45,051 nucleotides of DNA from positions 1 through 45,051 of the forward strand of contig NZ_ALJG01000356.1 of NCBI RefSeq assembly GCF_000286315.1. The letters run 5' to 3'. The notes below the pieces were generated by a model, which saw nothing but the letters and a program-made list of their open reading frames with translations, searched no databases and was not told where the DNA came from. This document shows, piece after piece, positions 26,687-35,022 of this stretch (its first letter is position 1; each line of letters opens with the position of its first letter). Origin of the DNA: Paenisporosarcina sp. TG20 (GTDB lineage: Bacteria > Bacillota > Bacilli > Bacillales_A > Planococcaceae). Made by a program: the position numbers and the translations under genes.

Positions 26687-27607
26687 CTAATCCTTTTTTA
26701 AACGAGGATCAAGCGCATCTCGTAATCCATCTCCTAATACATTAAAACTTAGAACTGTAATCATAATTGCAAGTCCTGGAAATATCGCAACCCATGGTGA
26801 TGTTTCCATAAATCCCCTTCCAGTATTTAACATTAATCCCCATGATGGGCTAGGGGGTTGTGTCCCAAGACCAAGAAAGCTCAATGACGCCTCAGCAATA
26901 ATTGCAAATGCCAAACTTAAAGTCGATTGAACAATTATAGGAGCTGATATATTGGGGAGAATGTGTCTAAATATAATAACAATATCCTTTACTCCCGTAG
27001 ATTTTGCTGCTTCAATGAATTGAGACTCCCTCACGGAAAGAACTGCACTTCTAGTAATCCTGGCAAAAATAGGAATTGAAACTATTCCTATTGCGATCAT
27101 CACATTTGTAATGTTCGAACCCAAAACTGCCATGATTGCAATGGCTAAAAGAATATCTGGAAAAGAAAATAAAACGTCCATAAATCTAGAAATCACATTA
27201 TCAAGTAGCTTTCCAAAATAACCAGAAATAAGACCCAAAAACACACCAAAGAATATACCTATTCCAACAGAGATGATACCGACCTTCAAAGAAATTTGAG
27301 CTCCATATATGATTCGGCTAAAAATATCCCGCCCAAATTCGTCTGTTCCCATAAAAAACTGTGAGCTAGGTGCTTCCAATCTATTTTTCACAAACATTTC
27401 TGTAGGATCATGAGGTGCTATTAAAGGTGCAAAAACCGCCATAATAATATTTAGCAAAATAACATAAAGGCCAAACATAGCTAATTTATTCTTTCTTAGC
27501 TTATCAAAAGACACTTTGTAAAAGCCTTCTGTTTTTTCCCCAATGTTATCAATAGCATTTAAATCAACTACAGGGGGTGTCTGCTGTTTTTTTAACACTG
27601 GATTCAT
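26687..27607 (-). CDS. Peptide ABC transporter permease (OppC/DppC type)
   Basis: 306 residues with a cytosolic N-terminal tail and six membrane helices. The N-terminal OppC_N segment (KLAMFGLYVILLNIIMAVF) is followed by PHDPTEMF and GTDEFGRDIFSRIIYGAQIS, a DppC hallmark, and the permease EAA loop FIEAAKSTGVKDIVIIFRHI. Two start codons abut; the ATG at 27607 has AGGAGG 7 bases upstream. Pairs with the following permease to form the channel. Confidence 0.9.
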   Translation of the reverse strand: MNPVLKKQQTPPVVDLNAIDNIGEKTEGFYKVSFDKLRKNKLAMFGLYVILLNIIMAVFAPLIAPHDPTEMFVKNRLEAPSSQFFMGTDEFGRDIFSRIIYGAQISLKVGIISVGIGIFFGVFLGLISGYFGKLLDNVISRFMDVLFSFPDILLAIAIMAVLGSNITNVMIAIGIVSIPIFARITRSAVLSVRESQFIEAAKSTGVKDIVIIFRHILPNISAPIIVQSTLSLAFAIIAEASLSFLGLGTQPPSPSWGLMLNTGRGFMETSPWVAIFPGLAIMITVLSFNVLGDGLRDALDPRLKKD

Positions 27608-27618
27608 CACACAACCTC

Positions 27619-28563
27619 CTATTCATATCGAATTCTTGGGTCGATGTAGGCATATATTATATCAACTAGTAAGTTAACTAGGACAAAACCTAAAGAGAAC
27701 ATTAATACTGTGACTTGGACTAGCGGATAATCCCTTTGATAAATAGCTTGTAACGCTAATCTACCTACACCAGGTAGAGCAAATACTTCTTCAATAATGA
27801 CAGCTCCACCTAACAGATATCCTATTTGGATACCGATTACAGTTAAGACTGGAATTAAAGCATTTTTAAAAGCATGTTTATAGCGATACAATTTAGGAGT
27901 AACCCCTTTTGCAAGTGCGGTTTTCATATAATCTTGACCAAGTACCTCCAACATTGCAGATCGTGTCATCCTCATTACAACCGCTGACATAGAAGTTCCA
28001 AGCGTAAATGCGGGTAATATCATTCCCTTTAAATTTTCTATTGGATTTTCTAAAAACGGTACAAATCCTCCCGGAGGTAATAGACGTAATTGTAATGAAA
28101 TAAATAATATCAGCATAGTTCCCAGCCAAAAAGCAGGAATAGACACACCTAACATAGATACTACTGATACTACATGACTGATCCATGAATCTTTTTTAAT
28201 AGCTGCTAATATTCCGAATGGAATTCCAATTAATAATGATATAGCCATTGCCAACCCAGCTAATTGAAGGGTTGCAGGAAGCCTAGCAAAAAATTCCTCA
28301 ATAACTGGTTTGCCTGTTCGTATTGATTCCCCAAAATCCAGCTGAATCGCGTTAAACATCCATTCAAAGTAACGAATAACTACTGGCTTATTTAATCCAA
28401 GATTTTCTCGTAATGCCTCTCTTGCTTCTGGAGTAGCACTTGTACCTAAAAGGATGTCAACAACATCACCTGGAATTAAACTAATTAACAAAAAAACAAT
28501 CGTACTAATTCCTATTAGTACTGGGATTAACATACAAAGACGTTTCATGATATATTTAAACAT
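27619..28563 (-). CDS. Peptide ABC transporter permease (OppB/DppB type)
   Basis: 314 residues, six membrane helices. The N-terminal FKYIMKRLCMLIPVLIGIS, the PGDVVDILLG stretch and the EAA loop with YMKTALAKGVTPKLYRYKHA mark the DppB/GsiC group. The C-terminus reads IIYAYIDPRIRYE, the family's usual end. GGAGGGG precedes the ATG. It is separated from the binding-protein gene by 64 bp that contain a perfect hairpin. Confidence 0.9.
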   Translation of the reverse strand: MFKYIMKRLCMLIPVLIGISTIVFLLISLIPGDVVDILLGTSATPEAREALRENLGLNKPVVIRYFEWMFNAIQLDFGESIRTGKPVIEEFFARLPATLQLAGLAMAISLLIGIPFGILAAIKKDSWISHVVSVVSMLGVSIPAFWLGTMLILFISLQLRLLPPGGFVPFLENPIENLKGMILPAFTLGTSMSAVVMRMTRSAMLEVLGQDYMKTALAKGVTPKLYRYKHAFKNALIPVLTVIGIQIGYLLGGAVIIEEVFALPGVGRLALQAIYQRDYPLVQVTVLMFSLGFVLVNLLVDIIYAYIDPRIRYE

Positions 28564-28580
28564 CCAATCCCCTCCATTGT

Positions 28581-28613
28581 AGTAAAAGCCCGTAAAATCA
28601 TTGGGCTTTTACT
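28581..28613 (-). other. Intercistronic hairpin between binding-protein and permease genes
   Basis: An 11-bp perfect inverted repeat, AGTAAAAGCCC and GGGCTTTTACT, with an 11-base loop. No T run follows, so it should stabilise the upstream mRNA or only partly stop transcription. Such stem-loops let cells make more binding protein than permease. Confidence 0.65.
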
Positions 28614-28627
28614 GTGAATTATTATTC

Positions 28628-30232
28628 TTATTTATCTAACCAAGCTTCTTTTAAACCTATGAATGAACCTGTAGGAGATGTAACATATCCTTTAAGATTA
28701 GGAGCTAATCCTTCATATTGATCATTTACATGTAAAAATACATATGGTGCTTCCTCAACTATTAATTTTTGTACTTCCTGATAAATTGTTTTACGTTCTG
28801 CCTCATCAGCTATAGACTGACCTTGCTCTAACAAAGCATCAATCTCCGGAACATCTAGCCCGTAAGCATTCCAAGCTTCTCCAGAGTGGAATTGAGCATA
28901 AAGCCAATCATCAGGGTCAACAGCACCAATCCAACCTAAGACAACCATATCAAATTCTTTTTTGTTCCATTGGTCTAAGAAAAGTCCCCATTCAGTTGGT
29001 TGTACCTCTATTTCAATTCCCAGTGGTTGTAGCTGTTCTTTTACAACTTGAGCGATTGAAACTTGGGACTTATACTCTGCTCCGACTTTAATTGACGCTT
29101 TGAAACCATCTGGATATCCTGCTTCTGAAAGTAATGTTTTTGCTTTATCAAGATCTGGTCCATAAGCTTTAAAATCAGCATGTGCCCAATGTGTATTTGG
29201 AATTGGTCCTCCATCAAGCACTGTTCCGTAACCAAAAAGAGAAATATCTACAATTTCTTGTCTGTTAATCGCCCATGCAATTGCTTGACGAACCTTAATA
29301 TTATCAAATGGAGGCTTGTTCATATTAAATCCAATATAATCATAAAAAGTTCCTGGCCCCCCTTGTACTACTACACTTGAATCACCTTCAAGAATTTGAA
29401 CATCTTTTTGTGGTACATTTTCGATCAAATCTACTGATCCTGTTCTTAGAGCCGTTGTACGCGCAGTATCATCTGGAATTGGTTTTAGAACCACTTTATC
29501 TAAATATGGAAGATTTTCAACATGATAGTCCTCATATCTAGTTAACTCAATTGACGTTTGCGGAGTCCATTTCTCAAACACAAAAGGTCCTGTTCCAATC
29601 GCAACATTCTGCAAGTCACCATGCTCTTCAACAACTTCTTTTGGCACTATAGCATTAGAAGAATTTGCAAGGTTACTAAGTAAAGGTGAAAACGGTTCTG
29701 AAAGTTTGAATTCAACAGTATAGTTGTCGATAATATTTATCGACTCTACCTTATCAAACATATATGCTCTCGGTGATCCTAGATCTGGATTTTTAATTCT
29801 TTCAATAGAATACTTTACATCTTCAGCAGTAAGTTCTCTTCCATTATGGAACTTTACTCCTTCTACTAGGTAAAAAGTATACGTTTTATTATCATCCGAG
29901 ATGTCCCATTTTTCAGCTAAATCGGGTAGGTATGAACCATAATCTTTAACATCTTGACTAAGTAAGCCACTATACACATGCTCTATAACACGGACAGTAG
30001 AAGCCGCACTAGCTAAGTGAGGGTCTAGTCCTACTGGATCAGCAATAACAGCAACCGTTAATTCCCCACCTTGTTTAGGTTCCCCAGTATCTTCTGTATT
30101 CGAAGTAGGTTCACTTGTGTTTTCTTCAGTCCCTTGACTATCAGTAGTAGATGAATTGGACGAACAACCAGAAGCAAACAATGTTAACATTAAAATAAAT
30201 AAAAATGATTTGAAAAAATGATGGTTTTTCAT
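28628..30232 (-). CDS. Peptide-binding lipoprotein of the ABC transporter (SBP family 5)
   Basis: 534 residues. A lipoprotein signal with lipobox LFASGC puts Cys23 at the mature N-terminus, followed by a Ser/Thr/Glu-rich linker. The family 5 core is plain: GGELTVAVIADPVGLDPHLA, YTFYLVEGVKFHNGRELTAEDVKYSIERI, VGTGPF-like ATGTGPFVFEKW, and a late DPDDWLYAQFHSG. It captures peptides or similar solutes outside the membrane. AGGAGG lies 6 bases before the ATG. The nearest functional classes are dipeptide, oligopeptide and glutathione binders; the ligand cannot be told. Confidence 0.9.
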   Translation of the reverse strand: MKNHHFFKSFLFILMLTLFASGCSSNSSTTDSQGTEENTSEPTSNTEDTGEPKQGGELTVAVIADPVGLDPHLASAASTVRVIEHVYSGLLSQDVKDYGSYLPDLAEKWDISDDNKTYTFYLVEGVKFHNGRELTAEDVKYSIERIKNPDLGSPRAYMFDKVESINIIDNYTVEFKLSEPFSPLLSNLANSSNAIVPKEVVEEHGDLQNVAIGTGPFVFEKWTPQTSIELTRYEDYHVENLPYLDKVVLKPIPDDTARTTALRTGSVDLIENVPQKDVQILEGDSSVVVQGGPGTFYDYIGFNMNKPPFDNIKVRQAIAWAINRQEIVDISLFGYGTVLDGGPIPNTHWAHADFKAYGPDLDKAKTLLSEAGYPDGFKASIKVGAEYKSQVSIAQVVKEQLQPLGIEIEVQPTEWGLFLDQWNKKEFDMVVLGWIGAVDPDDWLYAQFHSGEAWNAYGLDVPEIDALLEQGQSIADEAERKTIYQEVQKLIVEEAPYVFLHVNDQYEGLAPNLKGYVTSPTGSFIGLKEAWLDK

Positions 30233-30258
30233 ATTTATCCTCCTTATTTTTTATAAAT

Positions 30259-30942
30259 CTATTTAAAATCTCCCGATGGATCTTGACCCGACTTTATTGT
30301 GTCAATCCACTGATCATAAACTTTAAGCAAACCTTGTTTATGAATTTCAAACAATCTTCTTAATTCAATGTCAGGAGTTTCATGATCATCCACTCTTAAA
30401 TTGATATAAGGAAATTCTTGGTGATCTTCTACAATTAATGCAGCTGATTGCTTCCCTCGATTGTCCCCTCCAGCTTCTTGACCTGCTTCAACCGACTTTA
30501 GAAGCCTTTCTCCTAATTCTTCATTAGTTGTAATATTAAATGAATCTGACATTGCCTTAAGGACTGCCTCACCAACAAGTAAGTTTCCTGCACAAACAAA
30601 TTGATCTCCGATAATATGGCCTTTCCAATCATTCGTTTTAGACCCTGTAAATCCAGCAACACCTCCTTTTCTATCAACAATAGCGAGTTGCCGCATTTCT
30701 TTGCCTGGGTCCGATTCTATTAATTCCTTTAATACCTCCTCTGCGCCCTTCCCTTCTTGTAGTAATGATAGACCGCGGTGTCCCAGTGAAGTATTAACCC
30801 AAGCTTGGGTTGAAATAGCACCAACTCCTGCCTTTACGAATGGACAGAGAAACCCAACACCAAAGGCCTTTGTTAGTACTGCAACACCAAGTCTACCTGT
30901 TTTTTTACATCTAGCTGTTATAGAAAATGTATTTAATTCCAC
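30259..30942 (-). CDS. DUF1028 protein (Ntn-hydrolase-like)
   Basis: 227 residues of the COG3342/DUF1028 family, predicted to have an N-terminal nucleophile hydrolase fold. The family opening TFSITAR is at residues 5-11, followed by GRLGVAVLTKAFGVG, AGVGAISTQAW, and the late GGDNRGKQSAAL stretch. Start is GTG with AAAGGTGGG 5 bases upstream. It is the first gene before the peptide-binding lipoprotein, 26 bp away, so it belongs to the same transcript. A peptide or amide bond hydrolase acting on the imported solute is an inference from context. No activity is established for the family. An inverted repeat sits just upstream. Confidence 0.85.
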   Translation of the reverse strand: MELNTFSITARCKKTGRLGVAVLTKAFGVGFLCPFVKAGVGAISTQAWVNTSLGHRGLSLLQEGKGAEEVLKELIESDPGKEMRQLAIVDRKGGVAGFTGSKTNDWKGHIIGDQFVCAGNLLVGEAVLKAMSDSFNITTNEELGERLLKSVEAGQEAGGDNRGKQSAALIVEDHQEFPYINLRVDDHETPDIELRRLFEIHKQGLLKVYDQWIDTIKSGQDPSGDFK

Positions 30943-30972
30943 TAGATCCCACCTTTTTTGATTAATTTTTTT

Positions 30973-31000
30973 TTATAAAATGGATTACTCCATTTTATAA
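30973..31000. promoter_or_regulatory. Perfect 12-bp inverted repeat before the DUF1028-transporter operon
   Basis: TTATAAAATGGA and TCCATTTTATAA with a four-base centre. On the minus strand it is followed by A rather than T, so it is not a terminator. The right arm contains TATAAA and may overlap a -10 box. It is 31 bp upstream of the DUF1028 start and 37 bp downstream of the Lrp gene, which makes it a candidate operator for that regulator. Confidence 0.55.
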
Positions 31001-31036
31001 CTAGAATAAGTAGACTTACTGAAAATACTTTGATGT

Positions 31037-31495
31037 CTATTTTAAAAAGTATTCAAATGTATCTTTTAATACCTCTAGTTGTATCATGCTGTTTACTTCA
31101 TAAATTCCACCTATTTTATTTAATCGTTGGAAGCTTTCTTTTAAATCCTCCTGGGTCGATACATTTACTTGAATAATTAGCTGATATTTCCCAGTTACTA
31201 CACTAACAAAACGAACTTCTTTCATTCTCTTTATATTCTCAATTACCTCATCAAGTCTATTAAGCTCAACTTTTAACCAAACAATAGCCAGCGCATTCAA
31301 GCCTATAGATAATGGATTCACTACACCTGTTATAGTAATAATTTCTTTTTCTATTAATTGTTTATAATGAGTACGAACTGTTTTTTCGGTTACCTTAAGA
31401 TCTGCAGCAATTTCAGTGAATGGTGCTCTTCCATTTTTTGCTAGTATTTTAATAATCCTTATATCTATTCCATCCAAGCTAAATCCCATTGGCAT
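31037..31495 (-). CDS. Lrp/AsnC family transcriptional regulator
   Basis: 152 residues. N-terminal winged HTH (IDIRIIKILAKNGRAPFTEI, then a recognition helix in KVTEKTVRTHYKQL), a linker ending IITITGVVNP, and a C-terminal RAM/AsnC ligand domain with VTGKYQLIIQV near 103-113. Such regulators sense amino acids and form octamers. AAAGGAG stands 5 bases before the ATG. It precedes the DUF1028-transporter genes in the same direction by 94 bp, so it likely controls peptide uptake and perhaps itself. Confidence 0.88.
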   Translation of the reverse strand: MPMGFSLDGIDIRIIKILAKNGRAPFTEIAADLKVTEKTVRTHYKQLIEKEIITITGVVNPLSIGLNALAIVWLKVELNRLDEVIENIKRMKEVRFVSVVTGKYQLIIQVNVSTQEDLKESFQRLNKIGGIYEVNSMIQLEVLKDTFEYFLK

Positions 31496-31624
31496 AAGTA
31501 CTCCTTTCGACCCCTTTTACCGATATTGCCTCCGTAATTCGTAGAAAAATAGAAAATTAATATCCTAATAGATTAGGAAATTTAATTTTTACTTCTTAAT
31601 TTAGATTATTGATTATTAGTATAA

Positions 31625-32131
31625 TTATGAATATGAATATTCTAAAATGTATGCTGACAATTCTTTGTTTAGTACCGATAACGTTGTTTCTTGTATGAAA
31701 CTAGAAATTCTCGTAGCTTCATTAAAATGAGCAGAATATTGATTCACATTCCCTCTATTAAAAGCTTCCACAGCTATAGTACATTCATTAACAAAGCTAT
31801 CAAGCATATTTTTATAGTTTCTTATCAGCACATAGTTTTGCTCCTTTTCAATGTCCTCAGTTAATCTTCTCTTATTCTCATTTAGCAGATTTCTTTCACG
31901 TTGAAACTCCTCCAGATAGGTTTTATCCTTTTCAACAAGGTAGGCATTAACATAATCGACCATTACATTGGTTCGCTGTGATATTTCATTTAGTAAAAGA
32001 AACCGTTCAAAGCTAGCTTCATATTCATCCAAAATATCCTCACTGCTATCATATAAGAAGAAAGCAACACCATTTACAAGAACCACGATGATAATAAAAT
32101 AGATTAATAACTTTGTTCTGATGCGTATCAT
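31625..32131 (-). pseudogene. N-terminal fragment of a sensor histidine kinase or chemoreceptor-like protein
   Basis: 168 residues: a short basic start (MIRIRTKLL), one membrane helix (about 9-26), then a long charged helical region with KTYLEEFQRERNLLNENKRR, ending in TAG-free sequence after ILEYSYS. A second membrane helix, HAMP, DHp and ATPase domains that should follow are absent. No ribosome site precedes the ATG because the broken IS1182-like element begins there. It therefore lost both its promoter region and its catalytic part. Helical-bundle sensor domains of YesM-like kinases look like this; the identity is tentative. Confidence 0.55.
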
Positions 32132-33333
32132 TGTTCGAAATCCCCCGTTTAGATATGGTGCCAGAAGATGACGTCATCGATCCAAGTTCCCTGACAAAAT
32201 TCCGTCGTCTACGTCTAAAAGATGTCGGTCTATTAGATATGTTAATTGGGAAAACTGTTGAAATCGCACTGGAAAAGAACATCATTAAAAGTAGTACCAT
32301 TATTGTGGATGCCACACATACAAAAGCTCGTTTCAATCAAAAGTCACCAAAAGAGTTTTTACAAGAGAAATCAAAAATGTCCGAAAAGCAATCTATAAAA
32401 TCGATGAGTCGATGAAAGATAAGCTTCCTGCAAAAAATACGACAAACGAGGTAATAAATGAAGTAACTACTGCGAAAAATTAATTGCAGTAATTGAAAAG
32501 GAACCACAAGTCGCACAAGTACCCGCTGTCAAAGAGCGTTTAAATATGTTAAAAGAAGTTTTCAAGGATTATCAAGCGCACCTTTCCTATTCGTCCGATA
32601 GCGATGTACGAAAAGGCCATAAATCAGCTGATTCATCTTTCTTTGGTTATAAAACACATATTGCATTAAGTGAAGAGCGAATTATTACAGCAGCTGTCAT
32701 CACGACAGGTGAAAAAAGTGATGGCAAGTACTTACAAGAATTGATAGAAAAAAGTAAACAAGCAGGTATGGAAGTAGACACCGTTATTGGAGATACAGCT
32801 TATTCAGAGAAAGCGAATATTGAATATACAAAAGAGGAACAAATTAAACTTGTTTCCAAGTTAAATCCTAATATATCAGAAGGAAATCGAACGGAAGAAG
32901 ACAAATTTGAATACAACAAGGATGCCGGGCGAATTGTTTGTAAAGCAGGGAATTTAGCAATACGAAAAGCACGAACGGGAAAAAAGGACAAAATAAAAAC
33001 TAAAAAGAAACACATTATTTTGATATTGAAAAATGCAAGGTATGCCCATTACGTGATGGATGTTATAAGGAAGGTGCGAAAAGTAAAACCTATTCGGTAA
33101 GCTTAAAATCCGAAACACACGCGGAGCAACTGGCCTTTCAACAAACGGATGAATTTATCCAGATAGCGAAGGAACGCTATAAAGTGGATGCAAAAAATAG
33201 TGAGTTAAAAAATGGACACGGGTACGATACGGTATCGTCTGCGGGTTTATGTGGCATGGAGATACAAGGAGTCGCCACGATATTCGCAGTGAATCTTAAG
33301 CGAATATTGAAGCTAATGAACGAAAAAGAGTAA
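32131..33333 (+). pseudogene. Broken IS1182-family transposase
   Basis: The product resembles DDE transposases of the IS1182 family from about residue 90 onward: KFRRLRLKD, IIVDATHTKARFNQKSP with the catalytic Asp, then HKSADSSFFGYKTHIALSEE and VDTVIGDTAYSEK. The latter contain further acidic catalytic residues. The first part is missing at the junction with the sensor fragment. Frame changes lie near 32378, 32475 and 32995; the last frame resumes as EKCKVCPLRDGCYKEGAKSK and ends MNEKE at 33333. It cannot make active transposase. The right end follows at 33442-33456. Confidence 0.85.
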
Positions 33334-33361
33334 GAAATAGACAAAGAAATAGACAAAGAAA

Positions 33362-33406
33362 GAAGGCACTTTCTGTTCAAAATCGAACAGAAAGTGCCTT
33401 CTTTTT
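33362..33406 (+). terminator. Terminator at the end of the IS1182-like element
   Basis: A perfect 17-bp stem (GAAGGCACTTTCTGTTC and complement) with a six-base loop followed by CTTTTT. It closes the transposase transcript inside the element. Confidence 0.85.
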
Positions 33407-33441
33407 GTTTTGAAAACCAATACGCTATAAAAAAACGTAAG

Positions 33442-33456
33442 TTTTTCAGTGCCCTC
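33442..33456 (-). repeat. Right terminal repeat of the IS1182-like element
   Basis: TTTTTCAGTGCCCTC, the inverse of GAGGGCACTGAAAAA found alone at 11765 and 24062. The matching left end of this copy is missing, in line with the 5' truncation of its transposase. Confidence 0.7.
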
Positions 33457-33544
33457 TTTTTTTCGGAAGTAGTCTTTTTTATTGATTATGAACTGGACAA
33501 TTATTATTACATCATTTCGGCTCATTAAGTACTCATTTTAGGCA

Positions 33545-33622
33545 GGAGGTGCAGTTACGATGGTCGACCCTTATCCCCTATATTTTATGGCTAATCCTTT
33601 TAAGAAATTTCTAGCGTTTTGA
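33545..33622 (+). pseudogene. Orphan ribosome site and start codon of a lost gene
   Basis: GGAGGTG followed 8 bases later by ATG opens a frame MVDPYPLYFMANPFKKFLAF that stops at once and overlaps the tail of the DUF1456 gene on the other strand. A signal this strong before a 20-codon frame suggests the head of a gene cut off when the neighbouring DNA was rearranged. It may also be chance. Confidence 0.3.
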
Positions 33623-34059
33623 TCGCCGCACTCTTTATAATTCTTATGTCCTTCTTTCCTTAAAAAAGCACTTAATTCCCCTTTTGTTATAAACACTCCA
33701 GCTGTTTCTAATATGTCTATCATATCCTCACTTGTTAATGACAGTGCTATTTTTAATTTCTTTAGGAGGATATTATTAACTCTTTCATTTGTAGAGAATG
33801 CTGTTCTTTCAGGTTGTCCGGGTTTAGGCTCTTGTTTTCCTCTTTTAAAAATAATCAAACCATTTAAAAATGACTCTAACATGATATTATCACATTTTAT
33901 GTTCTCTTCATCTTCATCATTTTCAGGTGTTTTTATGAGTGTCATTAAGACTTCTTCTATTGTTAATTCAATGCCACCAAGTTTAAATACCTCTACCATA
34001 TCTGTGTTTTTTAGATCCAGAGCATATCTAGTTCTAATTAATATATCATTATTATCCAT
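33571..34059 (-). CDS. DUF1456 family protein (YehS-like)
   Basis: 162 residues with two DUF1456 repeats. Each starts with NDILIRTRYALDLKNTDMVEVFKLGG or its relative VNNILLKKLKIALSLTSEDMIDILETAG, an all-helical unit of about 65 residues. They are joined by an acidic and then Lys/Pro-rich linker. Homologous to E. coli YehS, a cytosolic protein of unknown role. Two ATGs stand in tandem; the second (34059) has the better spacing of 7 bases to AGGAGG. The longer frame to 34143 is leader. Single-gene unit. Confidence 0.85.
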   Translation of the reverse strand: MDNNDILIRTRYALDLKNTDMVEVFKLGGIELTIEEVLMTLIKTPENDEDEENIKCDNIMLESFLNGLIIFKRGKQEPKPGQPERTAFSTNERVNNILLKKLKIALSLTSEDMIDILETAGVFITKGELSAFLRKEGHKNYKECGDQNARNFLKGLAIKYRG

Positions 34060-34296
34060 CATAAAACCTCCTATAACATTACACACATGTTTCATCATTA
34101 TTGCCCTTATTGAGTCAACCATAACGAAGTAAAATATTTTCATTAAGTATGAGCTTGTGTGTTTATATCTTTATCAATCGATTTCAACCTAATAATAGCA
34201 CAGTTAATTCAAATTTTTTATAAATGAATCCCTTACTAGCCTATAATAGGATTTGTATCCTTTTGACAAAACAATAGATTTATTCATAATACGTCA

Positions 34297-34851
34297 TTAG
34301 GTAAAAATTTTGTACCAGTATAAGGTAATATCAATGTTTGGGTTATAAAACTGTTTTAATGTATCTACACCTCCCAGGACGAATTCTTCTTTGATATAAA
34401 ATCTGCATGCGATGAGATTATCATTTTGTGCTTCTAAAGACATTCCAATCAAAGAATTCTCTTTTGCCCACTCCTCTCCAACAATCAGCAACATACGTCC
34501 TATCCCACTTTTCCGAAATTCTTTCCGAACAGCAATGTTCTCTATGTAAGCATATTTATTCCAGTCTTTTACCAACCTAATTTGTCCAATACACTTTTTA
34601 TTTTGGTAAGCCAAAAAAATTACTTTGTCTTCTTTATTAATATATTCACTCCAATTGAGATGATCATCGGGAAACTTCATTTCCGAAGTGCGTTCAAATA
34701 GCTCCTCCTCGTAAACCCATTCACCCTCTTGAAAACTAGGGATAATCTTGCCAATTATTAAAAACCCTTCATTTGCGTTATTAATCTCCGTGATATGCTT
34801 TTCATCAAAGCGCAATATTTCAATCGGTTCAATATTTTTTATATTTTTCAC
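34297..34851 (-). CDS. GNAT acetyltransferase, streptothricin acetyltransferase (SatA) type
   Basis: 184 residues of the GNAT fold. After CIGQIRLVKDWNKYAYIENIAV comes the acetyl-CoA loop RKEFRKSGIGRMLL (motif A), then SLEAQNDNLIACRFYIKEEF, ending DITLYWYKIF. This order and wording match SatA/Sat enzymes, which acetylate the beta-lysine of streptothricin. Other small amine acetyltransferases are possible. The start is odd: GTG at 34851 overlaps its own AAGGAG, and the only well-spaced codon, 8 bases on, is ATA. A mutated start or weak expression is possible. Confidence 0.72.
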   Translation of the reverse strand: MKNIKNIEPIEILRFDEKHITEINNANEGFLIIGKIIPSFQEGEWVYEEELFERTSEMKFPDDHLNWSEYINKEDKVIFLAYQNKKCIGQIRLVKDWNKYAYIENIAVRKEFRKSGIGRMLLIVGEEWAKENSLIGMSLEAQNDNLIACRFYIKEEFVLGGVDTLKQFYNPNIDITLYWYKIFT

Positions 34852-35022
34852 TCCTTCGCAATTGCAGTCCGTAGCATCGTATTAACTATAACACTGACCC
34901 TTTCAAATCGGTTTCCGTCTAAATATAGTCTCCAATTTATTTAATGTAGGAGAGTGTATGGACCTATAAAGAGCAAAGGGCCTTAGCCTTTTGCTCTATT
35001 TAGAAGTTATAGTTTATAAGTA

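Noticed and set aside
33313-33525. Minus-strand frames across the end of the IS1182-like element
   Set aside because: They are antisense to the transposase tail and its terminator, with Phe/Ser-rich translations typical of shadow frames.
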